From positions 1 through 62,990 of the forward strand of contig NZ_JAEPBH010000025.1 of NCBI RefSeq assembly GCF_016632365.1: a DNA stretch of 62,990 nt, in the 5' to 3' direction. Both the position numbers and the translations under genes were made by a program. This DNA is from Tenebrionibacter intestinalis. Its GTDB lineage: Bacteria; Pseudomonadota; Gammaproteobacteria; Enterobacterales; Enterobacteriaceae. The stretch's first letter is position 1. Each line of letters starts with the position of its first letter. Positions 27,483 to 39,128 of this stretch are shown one piece after another. Below the pieces are notes generated by a model, which made no database searches, was not told the origin of the DNA, and saw nothing but the letters and a program-made list of their open reading frames with translations.

Positions 27483-30041
27483 CTAAACCAAATTTTTCAG
27501 GCGGTAGATCCACTCCAGCGCCTGGCGGGGCGACAGCGTATCCGGATCAAGCGCTTCCAGGGCTTCAACGGCTGGCGAACGCTCTTCAACGCTTAGCAGC
27601 GACATTTGGCTTCCGTCCACTTGGGTTGCCGCAGCCGGGCCGGAAATGCTTTCAAGCTCACGCAGCTTCTGTCGTGCGCGCTTAATGACGTCTCTGGGCA
27701 CCCCGGCGAGCGCTGCCACGGCAAGTCCATAGCTTTTACTCGCTGCGCCTTCCTGTATGCTATGCATAAAGGCGATAGTATCGCCGTGTTCAACGGCGTC
27801 CAGATGCACATTGACCACACCTTCCATTTTTTCCGCGAGGGTGGTTAGCTCGAAATAGTGCGTGGCGAACAGCGTCAGCGACTTGATGCGCGTGGCCAGA
27901 TTTTCTGCGCAGGCCCAGGCCAGCGACAGACCGTCGTAGGTTGACGTGCCGCGGCCGATTTCATCCATCAACACCAGGCTTTGTTCTGTAGCATTATGCA
28001 GAATATTGGCCGTTTCGGTCATTTCAACCATAAAGGTGGAACGCCCCGAAGCCAGATCGTCGGCGGCGCCGACGCGGGTAAAGATGCGATCGATCGGACC
28101 AAGCTCGGCTTTTTCCGCCGGTACGAAACTGCCAATATAGGCCAGCAGGGCAATCAATGCGGTCTGACGCATATAGGTGCTTTTACCGCCCATATTCGGG
28201 CCGGTTATGATTAGCATTCGCCGCTGGCTACTGAGGTTAAGCGGGTTGGCAATAAACGGATCGTTAAGTACCTGTTCTACGACCGGGTGTCGGCCGCCGG
28301 TAAGTTTGATTCCAGGTTTATCGGTAAAGGTTGGGCAGATGTAGTTCAGTCTGTCTGCACGCTCAGCAAGGTTGGTCAGCACATCGAGTTCAGCCAGCGC
28401 GCTGGCGCTTTGTTGCAGCCCGGCAAGATGCGGCAGCAGAAGGTCAAACAGCTCGTCATAAAGCTGTTTTTCCAGCGACAGCGCCTTGCCTTTGGAGGTC
28501 AGTACCTTATCTTCATACTCTTTTAATTCAGGAATAATGTAACGTTCGGCGTTTTTCAGCGTCTGGCGGCGTACGTAGTTCATCGGCACCAGGTGGCTTT
28601 GCCCGCGGCTGACCTGGATATAGTAGCCGTGTACGGCGTTAAATCCGACTTTAAGCGTATCGATTCCCAGTCGTTCGCGCTCCCGCACTTCGAGCCTGTC
28701 AAGATAATCCGTGGCGCCGTCGGCCAGCGCGCGCCATTCATCCAGCTCCGTATTATAACCGGGCGCAATGACGCCGCCGTCGCGTACCAGCACCGGCGGC
28801 GTTTCGATAATCGCGCGCTCCAGCAGCTCGCGTAGCTCGGCAAACTCGCCCATATCGCTGCGCAACGTTTGTACGTATTCGACATCCATATCCTGCAATA
28901 TGGCTTGCAGCTCTGGCAGTTGCTGGAAGGCATGACGCATACGCGCCAGATCGCGCGGACGCGCGGTGCGCAGCGCAAGGCGCGCCAGGATACGTTCCAG
29001 ATCGCCAACCTGGCGCAATACCGGCTGGATATCTGCAACGCAATCCTGCAATGCGGCAATAGTTTGCTGGCGCCGGGTTAGCGTACGCACATCGCGCACC
29101 GGCATATGCAGCCAACGCTTAAGCATTCGGCTGCCCATCGGCGTGACGGTACAGTCGAGCACCGAGGCGAGCGTGTTTTCTGTTCCGCCTGCGAGGTTAT
29201 GTGTGATTTCGAGATTCCGACGCGTGGCGGCGTCCATGATTATACTGTCCTGCTGGCGCTCCATTGTTATTGAGCGAATATGGGGCAGGGAAGTACGCTG
29301 CGTATCTTTGACATACTGTAAAAGACAGCCTGCCGCACACAGCCCGCGCACGGCTTTCTCCACGCCAAAGCCGGTCAGATCGCGCGTGCCGAACTGCATA
29401 TTGAGCTGCTGGCGCGCCGTTTCTGGTTCGAATTCCCACAGCGGGCGGCGGCGCAGACCGCGGCGCGCGTCAATTAGCGACATATCGGCGAAATCTTCTG
29501 CATACAGCAGTTCCGCAGGGTTTGTGCGCTGTAACTCAGCGGCCATCGCTTCTTTGTCCGCCGGTTCGCTCAGGCGAAAGCGGCCGGAACTGATGTCGAG
29601 CGTGGCGTAGCCAAAACTTTTGCCATCCTGCCAAATGGCGGCCAGAAGATTGTCCTGGCGTTCCTGCAACAGCGCCTCGTCGCTGATAGTGCCGGGTGTC
29701 ACGATACGCACGACCTTACGCTCGACCGGACCTTTTGCGGTTGCCGGATCGCCAATTTGCTCACAGATAGCGACTGATTCGCCGAGGTTGACCAGCTTTG
29801 CAAGATAGTTTTCTACGGCATGGTGCGGCACGCCAGCCATCGGTATCGGTTCGCCCGCAGAGGCGCCGCGTTTGGTTAATGAAATGTCCAGAAGTTGAGA
29901 GGCGCGCTTCGCATCGTCATAGAACAGCTCGTAAAAATCTCCCATGCGATAAAACAGCAGAATATCGCGATGCTCTGCCTTCAGGCGCAGATACTGCTGC
30001 ATCATAGGGGTGTGGGAATCTAAATTCTCTAATGTACTCAT
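27483..30041 (-). CDS. mutS: DNA mismatch repair protein MutS
   Basis: An 852-residue mismatch sensor. The N-terminal mismatch-binding motif [11 protein letters not shown] (Phe and Glu, about residues 33-43) is intact. The Walker [16 protein letters not shown] (about 612) and [12 protein letters not shown] (Walker B/signature) are present, and the C-terminus ends at the usual position. It is transcribed towards rpoS, as in E. coli, but the genes that separate it from mltB in E. coli are missing here. Confidence 0.98.
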   Translation of the reverse strand: MSTLENLDSHTPMMQQYLRLKAEHRDILLFYRMGDFYELFYDDAKRASQLLDISLTKRGASAGEPIPMAGVPHHAVENYLAKLVNLGESVAICEQIGDPATAKGPVERKVVRIVTPGTISDEALLQERQDNLLAAIWQDGKSFGYATLDISSGRFRLSEPADKEAMAAELQRTNPAELLYAEDFADMSLIDARRGLRRRPLWEFEPETARQQLNMQFGTRDLTGFGVEKAVRGLCAAGCLLQYVKDTQRTSLPHIRSITMERQQDSIIMDAATRRNLEITHNLAGGTENTLASVLDCTVTPMGSRMLKRWLHMPVRDVRTLTRRQQTIAALQDCVADIQPVLRQVGDLERILARLALRTARPRDLARMRHAFQQLPELQAILQDMDVEYVQTLRSDMGEFAELRELLERAIIETPPVLVRDGGVIAPGYNTELDEWRALADGATDYLDRLEVRERERLGIDTLKVGFNAVHGYYIQVSRGQSHLVPMNYVRRQTLKNAERYIIPELKEYEDKVLTSKGKALSLEKQLYDELFDLLLPHLAGLQQSASALAELDVLTNLAERADRLNYICPTFTDKPGIKLTGGRHPVVEQVLNDPFIANPLNLSSQRRMLIITGPNMGGKSTYMRQTALIALLAYIGSFVPAEKAELGPIDRIFTRVGAADDLASGRSTFMVEMTETANILHNATEQSLVLMDEIGRGTSTYDGLSLAWACAENLATRIKSLTLFATHYFELTTLAEKMEGVVNVHLDAVEHGDTIAFMHSIQEGAASKSYGLAVAALAGVPRDVIKRARQKLRELESISGPAAATQVDGSQMSLLSVEERSPAVEALEALDPDTLSPRQALEWIYRLKNLV

Positions 30042-30245
30042 TAGCTTTTGATGTCCATTTGCTTAATTTTTAATGAGGCTGCGGCAATTGTTGTTCTTAT
30101 GGCGTCTGTGTTGTCGCATCGTCATTTATAAGAGAGCGGCTTCAGACCCCCAGGCTTGGGCCTTGTTTAACGGGCTGTAAGCGGATTAACCGGTGCTGTT
30201 TAGCGCACTGCCCTGATGTGCAGTGTGCATGATAACGGAGTCTTT

Positions 30246-30320
30246 ATGTCAGGAAAACCAGCACGGAAGGTGCTTTCTTCGGGATTGATTGAAATGATGA
30301 AAATAAGGTTATGGAAATAG
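30246..30320 (+). CDS. Possible 24-residue small ORF in the mutS-mltB gap
   Basis: ATG 30246 follows GGAG with a 6-base spacer and opens a 24-codon frame beginning MSGKPARKVLSSG, ending at TAG 30318. It is basic and has no membrane segment. No family recognised; it could be chance, or the remnant of a gene lost when the long mutS-mltB segment was shortened. The rest of the 577-base gap (30042-30618) holds the mutS and mltB promoters and nothing else I can identify. Confidence 0.2.
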   Translation: MSGKPARKVLSSGLIEMMKIRLWK

Positions 30321-30618
30321 AGGCCTGTCTTTAACCATATTGAATGCCTTGTTAACAGAACCCAACGTTACCGCTATCGCGAGAGCATCCACGTAGGGGC
30401 CTGACGATGAGGCTTCGGTTGTCTGCCCGGGTGGCTTGGCCCGAAAATGGAATAAACCAGGTAATTCTCTGAAAAATCTATGCTGAAGTTGTAGAAAAAC
30501 CTGATATTGGTGCGAAGAAAGGTAAATTTAATGTGAAAATACCTGGATAAACTTTCGTTGATCGCGAATAACGAATTACCATTAGTTACTACTTTCGCAG
30601 TTATGTTCAGGGACACAT

Positions 30619-31701
30619 ATGCTTAGTCGACGTTATGCCACACTTCTGCCAGCGATGGCGCTTCTTGTTGCCTGCAGTAGTAAAACGCACATGCAACCGG
30701 AGGGGGGGAGCGCGCCTGCTGCTGTTCCTTTAGGGGGATTTTTACTGGAACCACAGCACAATATAAAACAGCTCGGCGGTGATTTTGCGATGAATCCCGC
30801 AGCGGAAAAATTTATTAATAAAATGGTTCGCGTGCATGGTTTCGATCGCCAGCAATTGTATGAAATATTTTCGCAAACTAAGCGTCTTGACTCCGTATTA
30901 CGCCTGATGAATCGGCAAGCGCCGACAACCCAGGTGCCCCGCGGCCCGAACGGCGCATGGCTGCGCTATCGCGGCAAGTTTATTGCGCCTGATAACGTAC
31001 AAAACGGCGTGATGTTCTGGAATCAATATCAGGATGCGCTTAATCGCGCCTGGCAGATTTATGGCGTGCCGCCGGAAATCATTGTCGGTATCATTGGCGT
31101 TGAAACCCGCTGGGGGCGGGTGATGGGGAAAACACGTATCATCGATGCGCTTTCCACGCTGGCTTTTGATTATCCCCGCCGCGCTAAATATTTTGCAGGT
31201 GAACTGGAAACTTACCTTCTGATGGCGCGTACCGAAGGCAACGATCCCTTGTCACTGCGCGGCTCTTTTGCTGGCGCAATGGGATATGGGCAATTCATGC
31301 CGACATCGTTTAAAGAATATGCGGTAGATTTCAACGGCGACGGGCACATTAATTTATGGGATCCGGTGGATGCCATTGGCAGCGTGGCAAACTATTTCAA
31401 AGCTCATGGCTGGGTGAAAGGCGGTCCGGTCGCGGTGCAGGCTAACGGCGAAGCGCCGGGCCTGGCGACGGGTTATAACACGAGGTATACCCTTAACCAA
31501 CTGGCGGCCGCTGGTCTTACGCCACAGCAGCGGCCGGGGGGCTATAGCTCGGCAAGCCTGCTGCGCCTTGATGTGGGAACTCACTATCAGTACTGGTATG
31601 GTTTGCCAAACTTTTATGTTATTACACGCTATAACCACAGTACGCATTATGCGATGGCCGTTTGGCAGCTTGGGCAGGCTGTTGCAATGGCTCGTAAGTA
31701 A
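30619..31701 (+). CDS. mltB: Membrane-bound lytic murein transglycosylase B
   Basis: A 360-residue outer-membrane lipoprotein that cleaves peptidoglycan between MurNAc and GlcNAc, forming 1,6-anhydroMurNAc. The lipobox LLVAC gives a lipidated Cys at residue 19. The catalytic Glu is in IIGVETRWGRVMGK, and the SLT-B fold signatures GAMGYGQFMPTSF and LWDPVDAIGSVANYF are present. Length is close to E. coli MltB (361). A 120-base gap separates it from pncC. Confidence 0.96.
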   Translation: MLSRRYATLLPAMALLVACSSKTHMQPEGGSAPAAVPLGGFLLEPQHNIKQLGGDFAMNPAAEKFINKMVRVHGFDRQQLYEIFSQTKRLDSVLRLMNRQAPTTQVPRGPNGAWLRYRGKFIAPDNVQNGVMFWNQYQDALNRAWQIYGVPPEIIVGIIGVETRWGRVMGKTRIIDALSTLAFDYPRRAKYFAGELETYLLMARTEGNDPLSLRGSFAGAMGYGQFMPTSFKEYAVDFNGDGHINLWDPVDAIGSVANYFKAHGWVKGGPVAVQANGEAPGLATGYNTRYTLNQLAAAGLTPQQRPGGYSSASLLRLDVGTHYQYWYGLPNFYVITRYNHSTHYAMAVWQLGQAVAMARK

Positions 31702-31821
31702 ATACATTCCCGGTTTGCTGAAATATGCGTTGTGTAACAGGCATTCCGGGGATATCGACCGGCCCTGAAGTTTGGGGTTGGCTGGCTTATTACGTTCTGG
31801 ACGCGCAGGGGCCTCTTTATA

Positions 31822-32319
31822 GTGAATGATGAAACATTACTTGAACTAAGCCGGAAAATTGGCCTGGCGTTGAAACAACGCGGCGCGACGGTCACTACCG
31901 CTGAGTCATGCACCGGCGGTTGGGTGGCAAAAGTTATTACGGATATCGCGGGAAGTTCTGCCTGGTTTGAACGTAGTTTTGTCACTTACAGTAATGAGGC
32001 GAAAGAACAAATGGCAGGAGTTCGCAGCCAGACGCTGAACGAACACGGCGCCGTCAGCAAGGAAACGGTTTGTGAGATGGCGCTCGGCGCGCAGCGCGCC
32101 GCCTCAGCGGACTATGCAATCGCCATTAGCGGTATTGCCGGGCCTGACGGCGGCACGGCGGTTAAGCCGGTTGGCACGGTCTGGTTCGCTTTCGCGGATG
32201 CCGACAGGCGCATCGTTACCCGCTGTGAATGCTTTGCCGGCGATCGTGATGCAGTGCGCCGCCAGGCGACGGCTTATGCCTTGCAAACGCTATGGCAACA
32301 ATTTCTACAAAACACTTGA
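31822..32319 (+). CDS. pncC: Nicotinamide-nucleotide amidase PncC (CinA C-terminal family)
   Basis: A 165-residue single-domain CinA-C protein that deamidates NMN to NaMN in the pyridine nucleotide cycle. Conserved TTAESCTGGWVAK (about 25-37) contains the catalytic Ser; GIAGPDGG and KPVGTVWFAF follow. GTG 31822 gives the same N-terminus and length as the E. coli protein. It lies directly upstream of recA, as in other enterics, and is often annotated as a competence/damage-inducible protein. Confidence 0.95.
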   Translation: MNDETLLELSRKIGLALKQRGATVTTAESCTGGWVAKVITDIAGSSAWFERSFVTYSNEAKEQMAGVRSQTLNEHGAVSKETVCEMALGAQRAASADYAIAISGIAGPDGGTAVKPVGTVWFAFADADRRIVTRCECFAGDRDAVRRQATAYALQTLWQQFLQNT

Positions 32320-32339
32320 TACTGTACAGTCATACAGTA
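32320..32339 (+). promoter_or_regulatory. LexA-binding SOS box of recA
   Basis: TACTGTACAGTCATACAGTA matches the consensus TACTGT-N8-ACAGTA in every fixed position. It starts immediately after the pncC stop and about 73 bases before the recA ATG, the same place as in E. coli. Confidence 0.96.
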
Positions 32340-32342
32340 TAA

Positions 32343-33476
<1,134 letters not shown>

Positions 33477-33483
33477 TGATTAC

Positions 33484-33503
33484 GGGGCTGCGAATGCGGC
33501 CCC
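33484..33503 (+). terminator. Attenuating hairpin between recA and recX
   Basis: GGGGCTGC pairs with GCGGCCCC around GAAT, seven bases after the recA stop. No T run follows (TCTCCTTAAG), consistent with the partial termination and occasional read-through into recX known in enterics. Confidence 0.55.
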
Positions 33504-33546
33504 TCTCCTTAAGCTTCTCCTGCGCCACCACTTTCTGGATACACCT

Positions 33547-34041
33547 GTGTCTGAATCTATTTCCCGCCGTTCTGGCTATACTCGCTTACTTGATAAATCA
33601 ACCCGTCTGCTGGCGATGCGCGATCACGCGGAACAGGAATTAAGACGTAAGCTTGGAACATTGCTTGGGGATGGAACAAACGATAGCGATGCTACTCAGC
33701 ACGATCTGGAACGCGTTATGACCCGGTGCCTTGAGCACGGCTGGGTTGACGATAAGCGGTTTGCCCAGCGCTATCTTGCCGGGCGCAGTCGTAAAGGATA
33801 TGGCCCACAGCGCATTCGGCAGGAGTTGAAACAAAAGGGCGTTAGCAATGATGATATCGACGCGGCTTTTAAGGCAAGCGAAACAGACTGGGTACGGTTG
33901 GCGACTGAGCTGGCGGTAAAGCGGTTTGGGTATCCTCTGCCTTCAACCTTTTCTGAAAAAGTAAAAATACAGCGTTTTTTACTGTATCGCGGTTTTTATA
34001 TGGACGATATCCAGTCCATTTACCGAAATTTCAACGTTTAG
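33547..34041 (+). CDS. recX: Regulatory protein RecX
   Basis: A 164-residue modulator that binds RecA filaments and limits strand exchange. Conserved LAMRDHAEQELRRKL, SRKGYGPQRIRQELKQKG and the C-terminal KVKIQRFLLYRGFYMDDI are typical. GTG 33547 is proposed as start because it aligns with the E. coli N-terminus (MTESTSRRPAY versus VSESISRRSGY); the longer upstream extension overlaps recA and is unlikely to be translated. Confidence 0.92.
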   Translation: MSESISRRSGYTRLLDKSTRLLAMRDHAEQELRRKLGTLLGDGTNDSDATQHDLERVMTRCLEHGWVDDKRFAQRYLAGRSRKGYGPQRIRQELKQKGVSNDDIDAAFKASETDWVRLATELAVKRFGYPLPSTFSEKVKIQRFLLYRGFYMDDIQSIYRNFNV

Positions 34042-34178
34042 CACACCTGGGGTTTTACTTCCCTTGCCAGAAAACATATCTTATCCCCCAATTTGTACGC
34101 GAAACTGGTCAGACAGCGTGTAAGCGCTTACGTGGCCAGGTACCACAATGATGAGTTAAGTTTTCTTCCAGGACATCT

Positions 34179-36806
34179 ATGAGCAAGAGCACCGCTGAGA
34201 TCCGTCAGGCGTTTCTCGATTTTTTTCACAGTAAAGGACACCAGATCGTTGCCAGCAGCTCTCTGGTTCCCGGTAACGACCCGACGCTGTTGTTTACTAA
34301 TGCGGGAATGAATCAGTTCAAGGAGGTCTTCCTTGGTCTCGATAAACGCAACTATTCTCGCGCCACTACTGCGCAACGCTGCGTTCGCGCAGGCGGCAAG
34401 CATAATGACCTCGAAAATGTGGGTTATACCGCACGCCATCATACGTTTTTTGAAATGCTGGGTAACTTCAGCTTTGGCGATTACTTCAAGCATGACGCTA
34501 TTAACTTTGCATGGGAACTGCTGACCAGCGAGAAGTGGTTTAACCTGCCAAAAGATCGCCTGTGGGTCACCGTCTATGAAACCGACGATGAAGCCTACAA
34601 TATCTGGGAAAATGAAGTTGGCGTACCGCGCGAGCGTATTATCCGCATTGGCGATAATAAAGGCGGCGCATACGCTTCTGACAATTTCTGGCAGATGGGC
34701 GATACCGGCCCGTGCGGCCCGTGTACCGAAATTTTCTATGACCACGGCGGCCATATCTGGGGCGGCCCGCCAGGCAGCCCGGAAGAAGACGGCGATCGTT
34801 ATATTGAAATCTGGAATATTGTTTTCATGCAGTTCAACCGTCAGCCTGACGGTACGATGGAACCGCTGCCGAAGCCGTCTGTTGATACAGGTATGGGGCT
34901 GGAGCGTATTGCAGCCGTGTTGCAGCATGTGAACTCTAACTACGATATTGATCTGTTCCGGGCGCTGATTGCCGAAGTGGCGAAAGTGACCGGCGCGACC
35001 GACCTGTCAAACAAGTCGCTGCGCGTTATTGCGGACCATATCCGCTCCTGCGCTTTCCTGGTTGCCGATGGCGTCACTCCCTCTAACGAAGGGCGCGGTT
35101 ATGTATTGCGCCGCATCATCCGTCGCGCAGTACGTCATGGCAATATGCTGGGAGCAAAAGAGGCCTTCTTCTATAAACTGGTTACGCCGCTCATTGATGT
35201 AATGGGTAGCGCGGGCGACGATCTGAAGTGCCAGCAAGTACGGGTTGAGCAGACACTGAAGACGGAAGAAGAGCAGTTTGCCCGTACGCTGGAGCGTGGG
35301 CTGGTGCTGCTTGATGACGAGCTGACGCGGCTGAAGGGCGATACGCTGGATGGTGAAACCGTATTCCGTCTGTATGATACCTATGGTTTCCCGGCGGATT
35401 TAACCGCCGACGTTTGCCGGGAACGCAATATCAAAATTGATGAAGCGGGATTTGAAGCCGCGATGGAGGCGCAGCGCCGTCGCGCGCGCGAATCCAGCGG
35501 TTTTGGCGCAGACTACAACAGCATTATTCGTATTGACGACGCGACATCGTTTAAAGGTTACGACAGACTGGAGCTAACCGGAAAAGTCAGCGCGCTGTTT
35601 GTTGATGGAAAGCCGGCTGAACAAATTGTTACAGATCAGGATGCCGTTATTATTCTTGATGAAACGCCTTTCTATGCAGAATCTGGCGGCCAGGTAGGCG
35701 ATAAAGGCGTGCTTTCCGGCAGTGGTTTTAGTTTTGATGTTCAGGATACGCAAAAATATGGCCAGGCGATTGGCCATATCGGCAGGCTGACGTCTGGCAT
35801 GCTTAAAGTAGGCGATAGCGTTAAGGCTGATGTCGATCAGGCGCGTCGCGCGCGTATTCGACTAAACCACTCGGCCACTCATCTGTTGCACGCTGCGCTT
35901 CGTCAGGTACTGGGTACGCACGTAGCGCAGAAAGGTTCTCTGGTCAACGATAAAGGTTTGCGTTTTGACTTTTCGCATACCGAAGCAATGAAGCCAGAAG
36001 AGATTCGGGCTGTAGAAGATAAAGTTAACGAACAGATTCGTCGTAACCTGGCTATCAAGACCGATATTATGGATCTTGCTGCGGCGAAAGCCAAAGGCGC
36101 AATGGCGCTGTTTGGTGAAAAATATGATGAGCATGTTCGTGTCCTTAGCATGGGCGATTTCTCAACCGAATTGTGCGGGGGAACGCACGCCAGCCGTACG
36201 GGGGATATTGGCCTGTTCCGTATTGTTGCTGAATCGGGTACGGCGGCGGGCGTGCGCCGCATTGAAGCCGTAACCGGAGAAGGCGCGATGGCTTCGCTGC
36301 ATGCTCAGAGCGATAAACTCCATGAAATTTCACAGTTGCTGAAAAGCGACAGCAGCAGCCTGAATGATAAACTTCGCGCTGTGCTGGAGCGTTCACGCCA
36401 GCTTGAAAAAGAGCTTATGCAGCTTAAAGAGCAGCAGGCGGCTCATGAAAGCGCCAACCTGACCGAAAAAGCCGTTGATATCAAGGGCGTGAAGGTGTTG
36501 GTTAGCGAGCTGAGCGATGTTGAGCCCAGGATGTTGCGCACAATGGTTGATGACCTCAAAAACCAACTTGGTTCTACGGTTATCGTCCTGGCTACGGTAT
36601 CAGATGATAAGGTTTCTCTGATTTGTGGCGTTTCCAGAGATCTGATCGATCGCATTAAGGCAGGCGAGCTGATTGGTATGGTTGCCCGGCAGGTTGGTGG
36701 CAAAGGCGGCGGTCGTCCGGATATGGCCCAGGCGGGTGGTACCGATGTGAAAGCGCTACCGCAAGCGCTGTCCAGCGTTGAAAGCTGGGTTGCATCCAGG
36801 CTGTAA
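34179..36806 (+). CDS. alaS: Alanyl-tRNA synthetase
   Basis: An 875-residue class II synthetase. Motif regions [16 protein letters not shown]-like [35 protein letters not shown] and [16 protein letters not shown] are present. The editing domain has the zinc ligands in [15 protein letters not shown] (HxxxH) and [13 protein letters not shown]. The C-terminal C-Ala domain ends with [11 protein letters not shown]. Length matches E. coli AlaS (876). A long open frame on the opposite strand (34128-34928) is a shadow. Confidence 0.98.
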   Translation: MSKSTAEIRQAFLDFFHSKGHQIVASSSLVPGNDPTLLFTNAGMNQFKEVFLGLDKRNYSRATTAQRCVRAGGKHNDLENVGYTARHHTFFEMLGNFSFGDYFKHDAINFAWELLTSEKWFNLPKDRLWVTVYETDDEAYNIWENEVGVPRERIIRIGDNKGGAYASDNFWQMGDTGPCGPCTEIFYDHGGHIWGGPPGSPEEDGDRYIEIWNIVFMQFNRQPDGTMEPLPKPSVDTGMGLERIAAVLQHVNSNYDIDLFRALIAEVAKVTGATDLSNKSLRVIADHIRSCAFLVADGVTPSNEGRGYVLRRIIRRAVRHGNMLGAKEAFFYKLVTPLIDVMGSAGDDLKCQQVRVEQTLKTEEEQFARTLERGLVLLDDELTRLKGDTLDGETVFRLYDTYGFPADLTADVCRERNIKIDEAGFEAAMEAQRRRARESSGFGADYNSIIRIDDATSFKGYDRLELTGKVSALFVDGKPAEQIVTDQDAVIILDETPFYAESGGQVGDKGVLSGSGFSFDVQDTQKYGQAIGHIGRLTSGMLKVGDSVKADVDQARRARIRLNHSATHLLHAALRQVLGTHVAQKGSLVNDKGLRFDFSHTEAMKPEEIRAVEDKVNEQIRRNLAIKTDIMDLAAAKAKGAMALFGEKYDEHVRVLSMGDFSTELCGGTHASRTGDIGLFRIVAESGTAAGVRRIEAVTGEGAMASLHAQSDKLHEISQLLKSDSSSLNDKLRAVLERSRQLEKELMQLKEQQAAHESANLTEKAVDIKGVKVLVSELSDVEPRMLRTMVDDLKNQLGSTVIVLATVSDDKVSLICGVSRDLIDRIKAGELIGMVARQVGGKGGGRPDMAQAGGTDVKALPQALSSVESWVASRL

Positions 36807-36821
36807 CAAACATTAAGCGTT

Positions 36822-36858
36822 AAAGCGTCATAATCTTATACCTGGTTATGGCGCTTTT
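36822..36858 (+). terminator. alaS terminator
   Basis: AAAGCGTCATAA (36822-36833) pairs with TTATGGCGCTTTT (36846-36858) with a single-base mismatch, ending in TTTT, 15 bases after the alaS stop. Confidence 0.8.
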
Positions 36859-37040
36859 GCATTAAATGATCAAAGTCAGGTTGAAGTTGTGCATATCGGC
36901 TAAACTTAGGTATACATGAAAGCAGTGTGATGACGACAGGTGCCGTCAGGCGGCTGTTATCGCTTACCGTTTTAACGTTGTATGATGGATAATGCCGGGA
37001 TACAGAGACCCGACTCTTTCAATCTTTCAAGGAGCAAAGA

Positions 37041-37226
37041 ATGCTGATTCTGACTCGTCGAGTTGGTGAAACCCTCATGATTGGGGATGAAGTCACCGTG
37101 ACAGTGCTAGGGGTGAAGGGCAACCAGGTGCGTATTGGTGTGAATGCCCCGAAAGAAGTTTCTGTTCACCGCGAAGAGATCTACCAGCGCATTCAGGCTG
37201 AAAAGTCTCAGCAGACCAGTTATTAA
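37041..37226 (+). CDS. csrA: Carbon storage regulator CsrA
   Basis: A 61-residue RNA-binding dimer that represses translation by binding GGA motifs in leaders. The sequence is essentially the enteric Csr[40 protein letters not shown] with the RNA-contacting L4 and R44 positions conserved. AAGGAGC before the ATG contains a GGA, as in E. coli where CsrA regulates itself. Multiple promoters are expected in the 230-base gap after alaS. A GC-rich hairpin (37235-37260) follows. Confidence 0.99.
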   Translation: MLILTRRVGETLMIGDEVTVTVLGVKGNQVRIGVNAPKEVSVHREEIYQRIQAEKSQQTSY

Positions 37227-37497
37227 GGTTTGAGCGCCTCGCTTTTTGCGGCGGGGCGCAACATTCATTTCGCACCCTTCCTTCCGTTTCACTTCTGTTC
37301 TGCTTTGCGTATTTTTTAACTTTATTACTCCTTCAACTTTTGCCGAGCCTAAAAATTCCTGAGTAACGCAATGTGTTTAACGGCCGCTTTCTGGTACTGG
37401 AATAAGCATTTTATTGCTGATAAAACAAACGTTTTGTCGATAAACCATGCCAACTGTTTGTGAAGTGTGCAATCAATTCACGGTTGGGAAAAAAAGT
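37227..37497. other. csrA-serV intergenic region
   Basis: After a GC hairpin (GCGCCTCGC near 37231 with GCGGCGGGGCGC near 37248) without a T tract, the region is AT-rich and carries no supported gene. It contains the upstream part of the tRNA promoter. Confidence 0.5.
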
Positions 37498-37525
37498 TTG
37501 ACTTATAAGTCTCAGAAAGTAATAT
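37498..37525 (+). promoter_or_regulatory. Promoter of the tRNA-Ser/tRNA-Arg operon
   Basis: TTGACT (37498-37503), 16 bases, TAATAT (37520-37525), then a GC-rich discriminator (GTGCGCC), typical of stringently controlled stable-RNA promoters. An A tract (AAAAAA, 37489-37495) lies just upstream like an UP element. Confidence 0.8.
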
Positions 37526-37584
37526 GTGCGCCATCGCAGCGACGACGAGCAAACAGTTCTTCGTCGCACTCGTAAGAGGCGCGA

Positions 37585-37677
37585 GGTGAGGTGGCCGAGA
37601 GGCTGAAGGCGCTCCCCTGCTAAGGGAGTATGCGGTCAAAAGCTGCATCGGGGGTTCGAATCCCCCCCTCACCGCCA
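37585..37677 (+). tRNA. serV: tRNA-Ser (GCU)
   Basis: A 93-nt class II tRNA with a long variable arm, encoded CCA and anticodon GCT. Acceptor GGTGAGG pairs with CCTCACC, followed by G73 and CCA. Nearly identical to E. coli serV and in the same place downstream of csrA. Confidence 0.98.
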
Positions 37678-37680
37678 TTT

Positions 37681-37757
37681 GCATCCATAGCTCAGCTGGA
37701 TAGAGTACTCGGCTACGAACCGAGCGGTCGGAGGTTCGAATCCTCCTGGATGCACCA
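37681..37757 (+). tRNA. argV: tRNA-Arg (ACG), copy 1
   Basis: A 77-nt tRNA with anticodon ACG (read as ICG), acceptor GCATCCA/TGGATGC and encoded CCA. It starts three bases after tRNA-Ser and is presumably processed from the same transcript. Confidence 0.98.
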
Positions 37758-37905
37758 TATTCAGAGCGTTGCCGATACAGGGTTTTCCGAAAGTCGGTAT
37801 CGGGCGCGAAGGCGAGCGGTGCTGGCGCAGCCGACAACGATAGCGGTTCATTTTCTGAAAGCTTGCTAAACCGCGCCTTACGGGTTCAGTGCAATAAATT
37901 TCAAT

Positions 37906-37982
37906 GCATCCATAGCTCAGCTGGATAGAGTACTCGGCTACGAACCGAGCGGTCGGAGGTTCGAATCCTCCTGGATGCACCA
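37906..37982 (+). tRNA. argV: tRNA-Arg (ACG), copy 2
   Basis: Identical in sequence to copy 1, separated by a 148-base spacer. Antisense open frames over each copy are shadows created by the tRNA sequence. Confidence 0.98.
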
Positions 37983-38155
37983 TATTCCCCAATGTTACCG
38001 ATGGCGGGCATTCCGAAAAGGAAGATGCGGGTACCGGATATGGCGGCAAGAGAGTTGCCGTGGCGTTGGCCCAAAAGTAGGGCTATGCTGTAACCATCTT
38101 CCGCAATTTTTCGGTTTCGTGCTTTAACGCATTCAGAGCAGTAAATACATTTAAT

Positions 38156-38232
38156 GCATCCATAGCTCAGCTGGATAGAGTACTCGGCTACGAACCGAGC
38201 GGTCGGAGGTTCGAATCCTCCTGGATGCACCA
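38156..38232 (+). tRNA. argV: tRNA-Arg (ACG), copy 3
   Basis: Third identical copy, after a 173-base spacer. E. coli usually has four such Arg genes here; only three are present. The stretch from 38233 to 38561 holds no further tRNA. Confidence 0.98.
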
Positions 38233-38561
38233 TTTTACCTCATGACGTTGTGCGGCAGGATGAACCAAAAAGGAGACGTCGCGTCAGCGTTGGTCGCGAT
38301 GACCTGAACGCTATTTCTCTGTCATGCCGGGCAAATTCCATACTCAACTTTTTATAGCAGCCCCGTGTCGGTTTTGCATCCGTCGCCTGTAGCGCTCTTT
38401 TCTGTTCCCGTTTCTTTATATACTGAGCGCGCCCTTTTGCCGCCGTGCGCTGACGCTGTCTGAAAACTCTTCACGCAGGTGACTGTCCCCATTGCAATTA
38501 GCGACATTTGGTACACTTTACGATAAAGTAACTCCCTGACATTTTCCTGTGTGGGGGCATA

Positions 38562-39128
38562 ATGTACGATCGTTACGATGGGCTGATTTTTGACATGGAC
38601 GGTACGATACTTGATACCGAACCCACACATCGTAAAGCCTGGCATGAAGTCCTTCGCCGCTATGACATGTGTTTTGACGAAGCGTCAGTTATTGCGCTCA
38701 ATGGCTCACCAACCTGGCGTATCGCCCAGCACATCATCCATCAGCATCAGGCGAATCTCGATCCGCATGAACTGGCAGAGGAAAAAACGGCGCTGGTGAA
38801 AATGATGCTACTCGATTCTGTGCAGCCGCTCCCTCTGATTGAGGTAGTCAAGTCCTGGTATGGGCGCAGACCAATGTCAGTTGGCACCGGCAGTGAAAGC
38901 GTGGTTGCTGAAGCGTTATTGACACATCTGAACCTGCGCCGCTATTTTGACGCCGTGGTCGCCGCCGATCATATCCAGCATCCGAAGCCCGCTCCGGATA
39001 CTTTTTTACGCTGTGCCGAACTGATGAGCGTTGCGCCACAGAAATGCGTGGTGTTTGAAGATGCTGATTTTGGCCTCCAGGCGGCCCGCGATGCCGGGAT
39101 GGACGCTATAGACGTACGTCTGCTGTGA
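38562..39128 (+). CDS. yqaB: Fructose-1-phosphate/6-phosphogluconate phosphatase YqaB (HAD)
   Basis: A 188-residue HAD-superfamily phosphatase. Motif I FDMDGTILDTEP (nucleophile D11 and D13), motif II in SVGTGSES, and motif III/IV in HPKPAPDTFL and VFEDADFGLQAA. Length equals E. coli YqaB, which hydrolyses fructose-1-phosphate and 6-phosphogluconate. The stop overlaps the yqaA start (GTGA, 39125-39128). Confidence 0.95.
   Translation: MYDRYDGLIFDMDGTILDTEPTHRKAWHEVLRRYDMCFDEASVIALNGSPTWRIAQHIIHQHQANLDPHELAEEKTALVKMMLLDSVQPLPLIEVVKSWYGRRPMSVGTGSESVVAEALLTHLNLRRYFDAVVAADHIQHPKPAPDTFLRCAELMSVAPQKCVVFEDADFGLQAARDAGMDAIDVRLL

Noticed and set aside
34128-34928. 266-residue minus-strand frame overlapping the alaS 5' end
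   Set aside because: Shadow of alaS codon bias; alaS is unambiguous on the plus strand.
37478-38233. Minus-strand frames with the phrase GGFEPPTARFVAEYS over the tRNA genes
   Set aside because: This is the well-known spurious translation of the antisense of tRNA-Arg genes, repeated three times because the tRNAs are identical.
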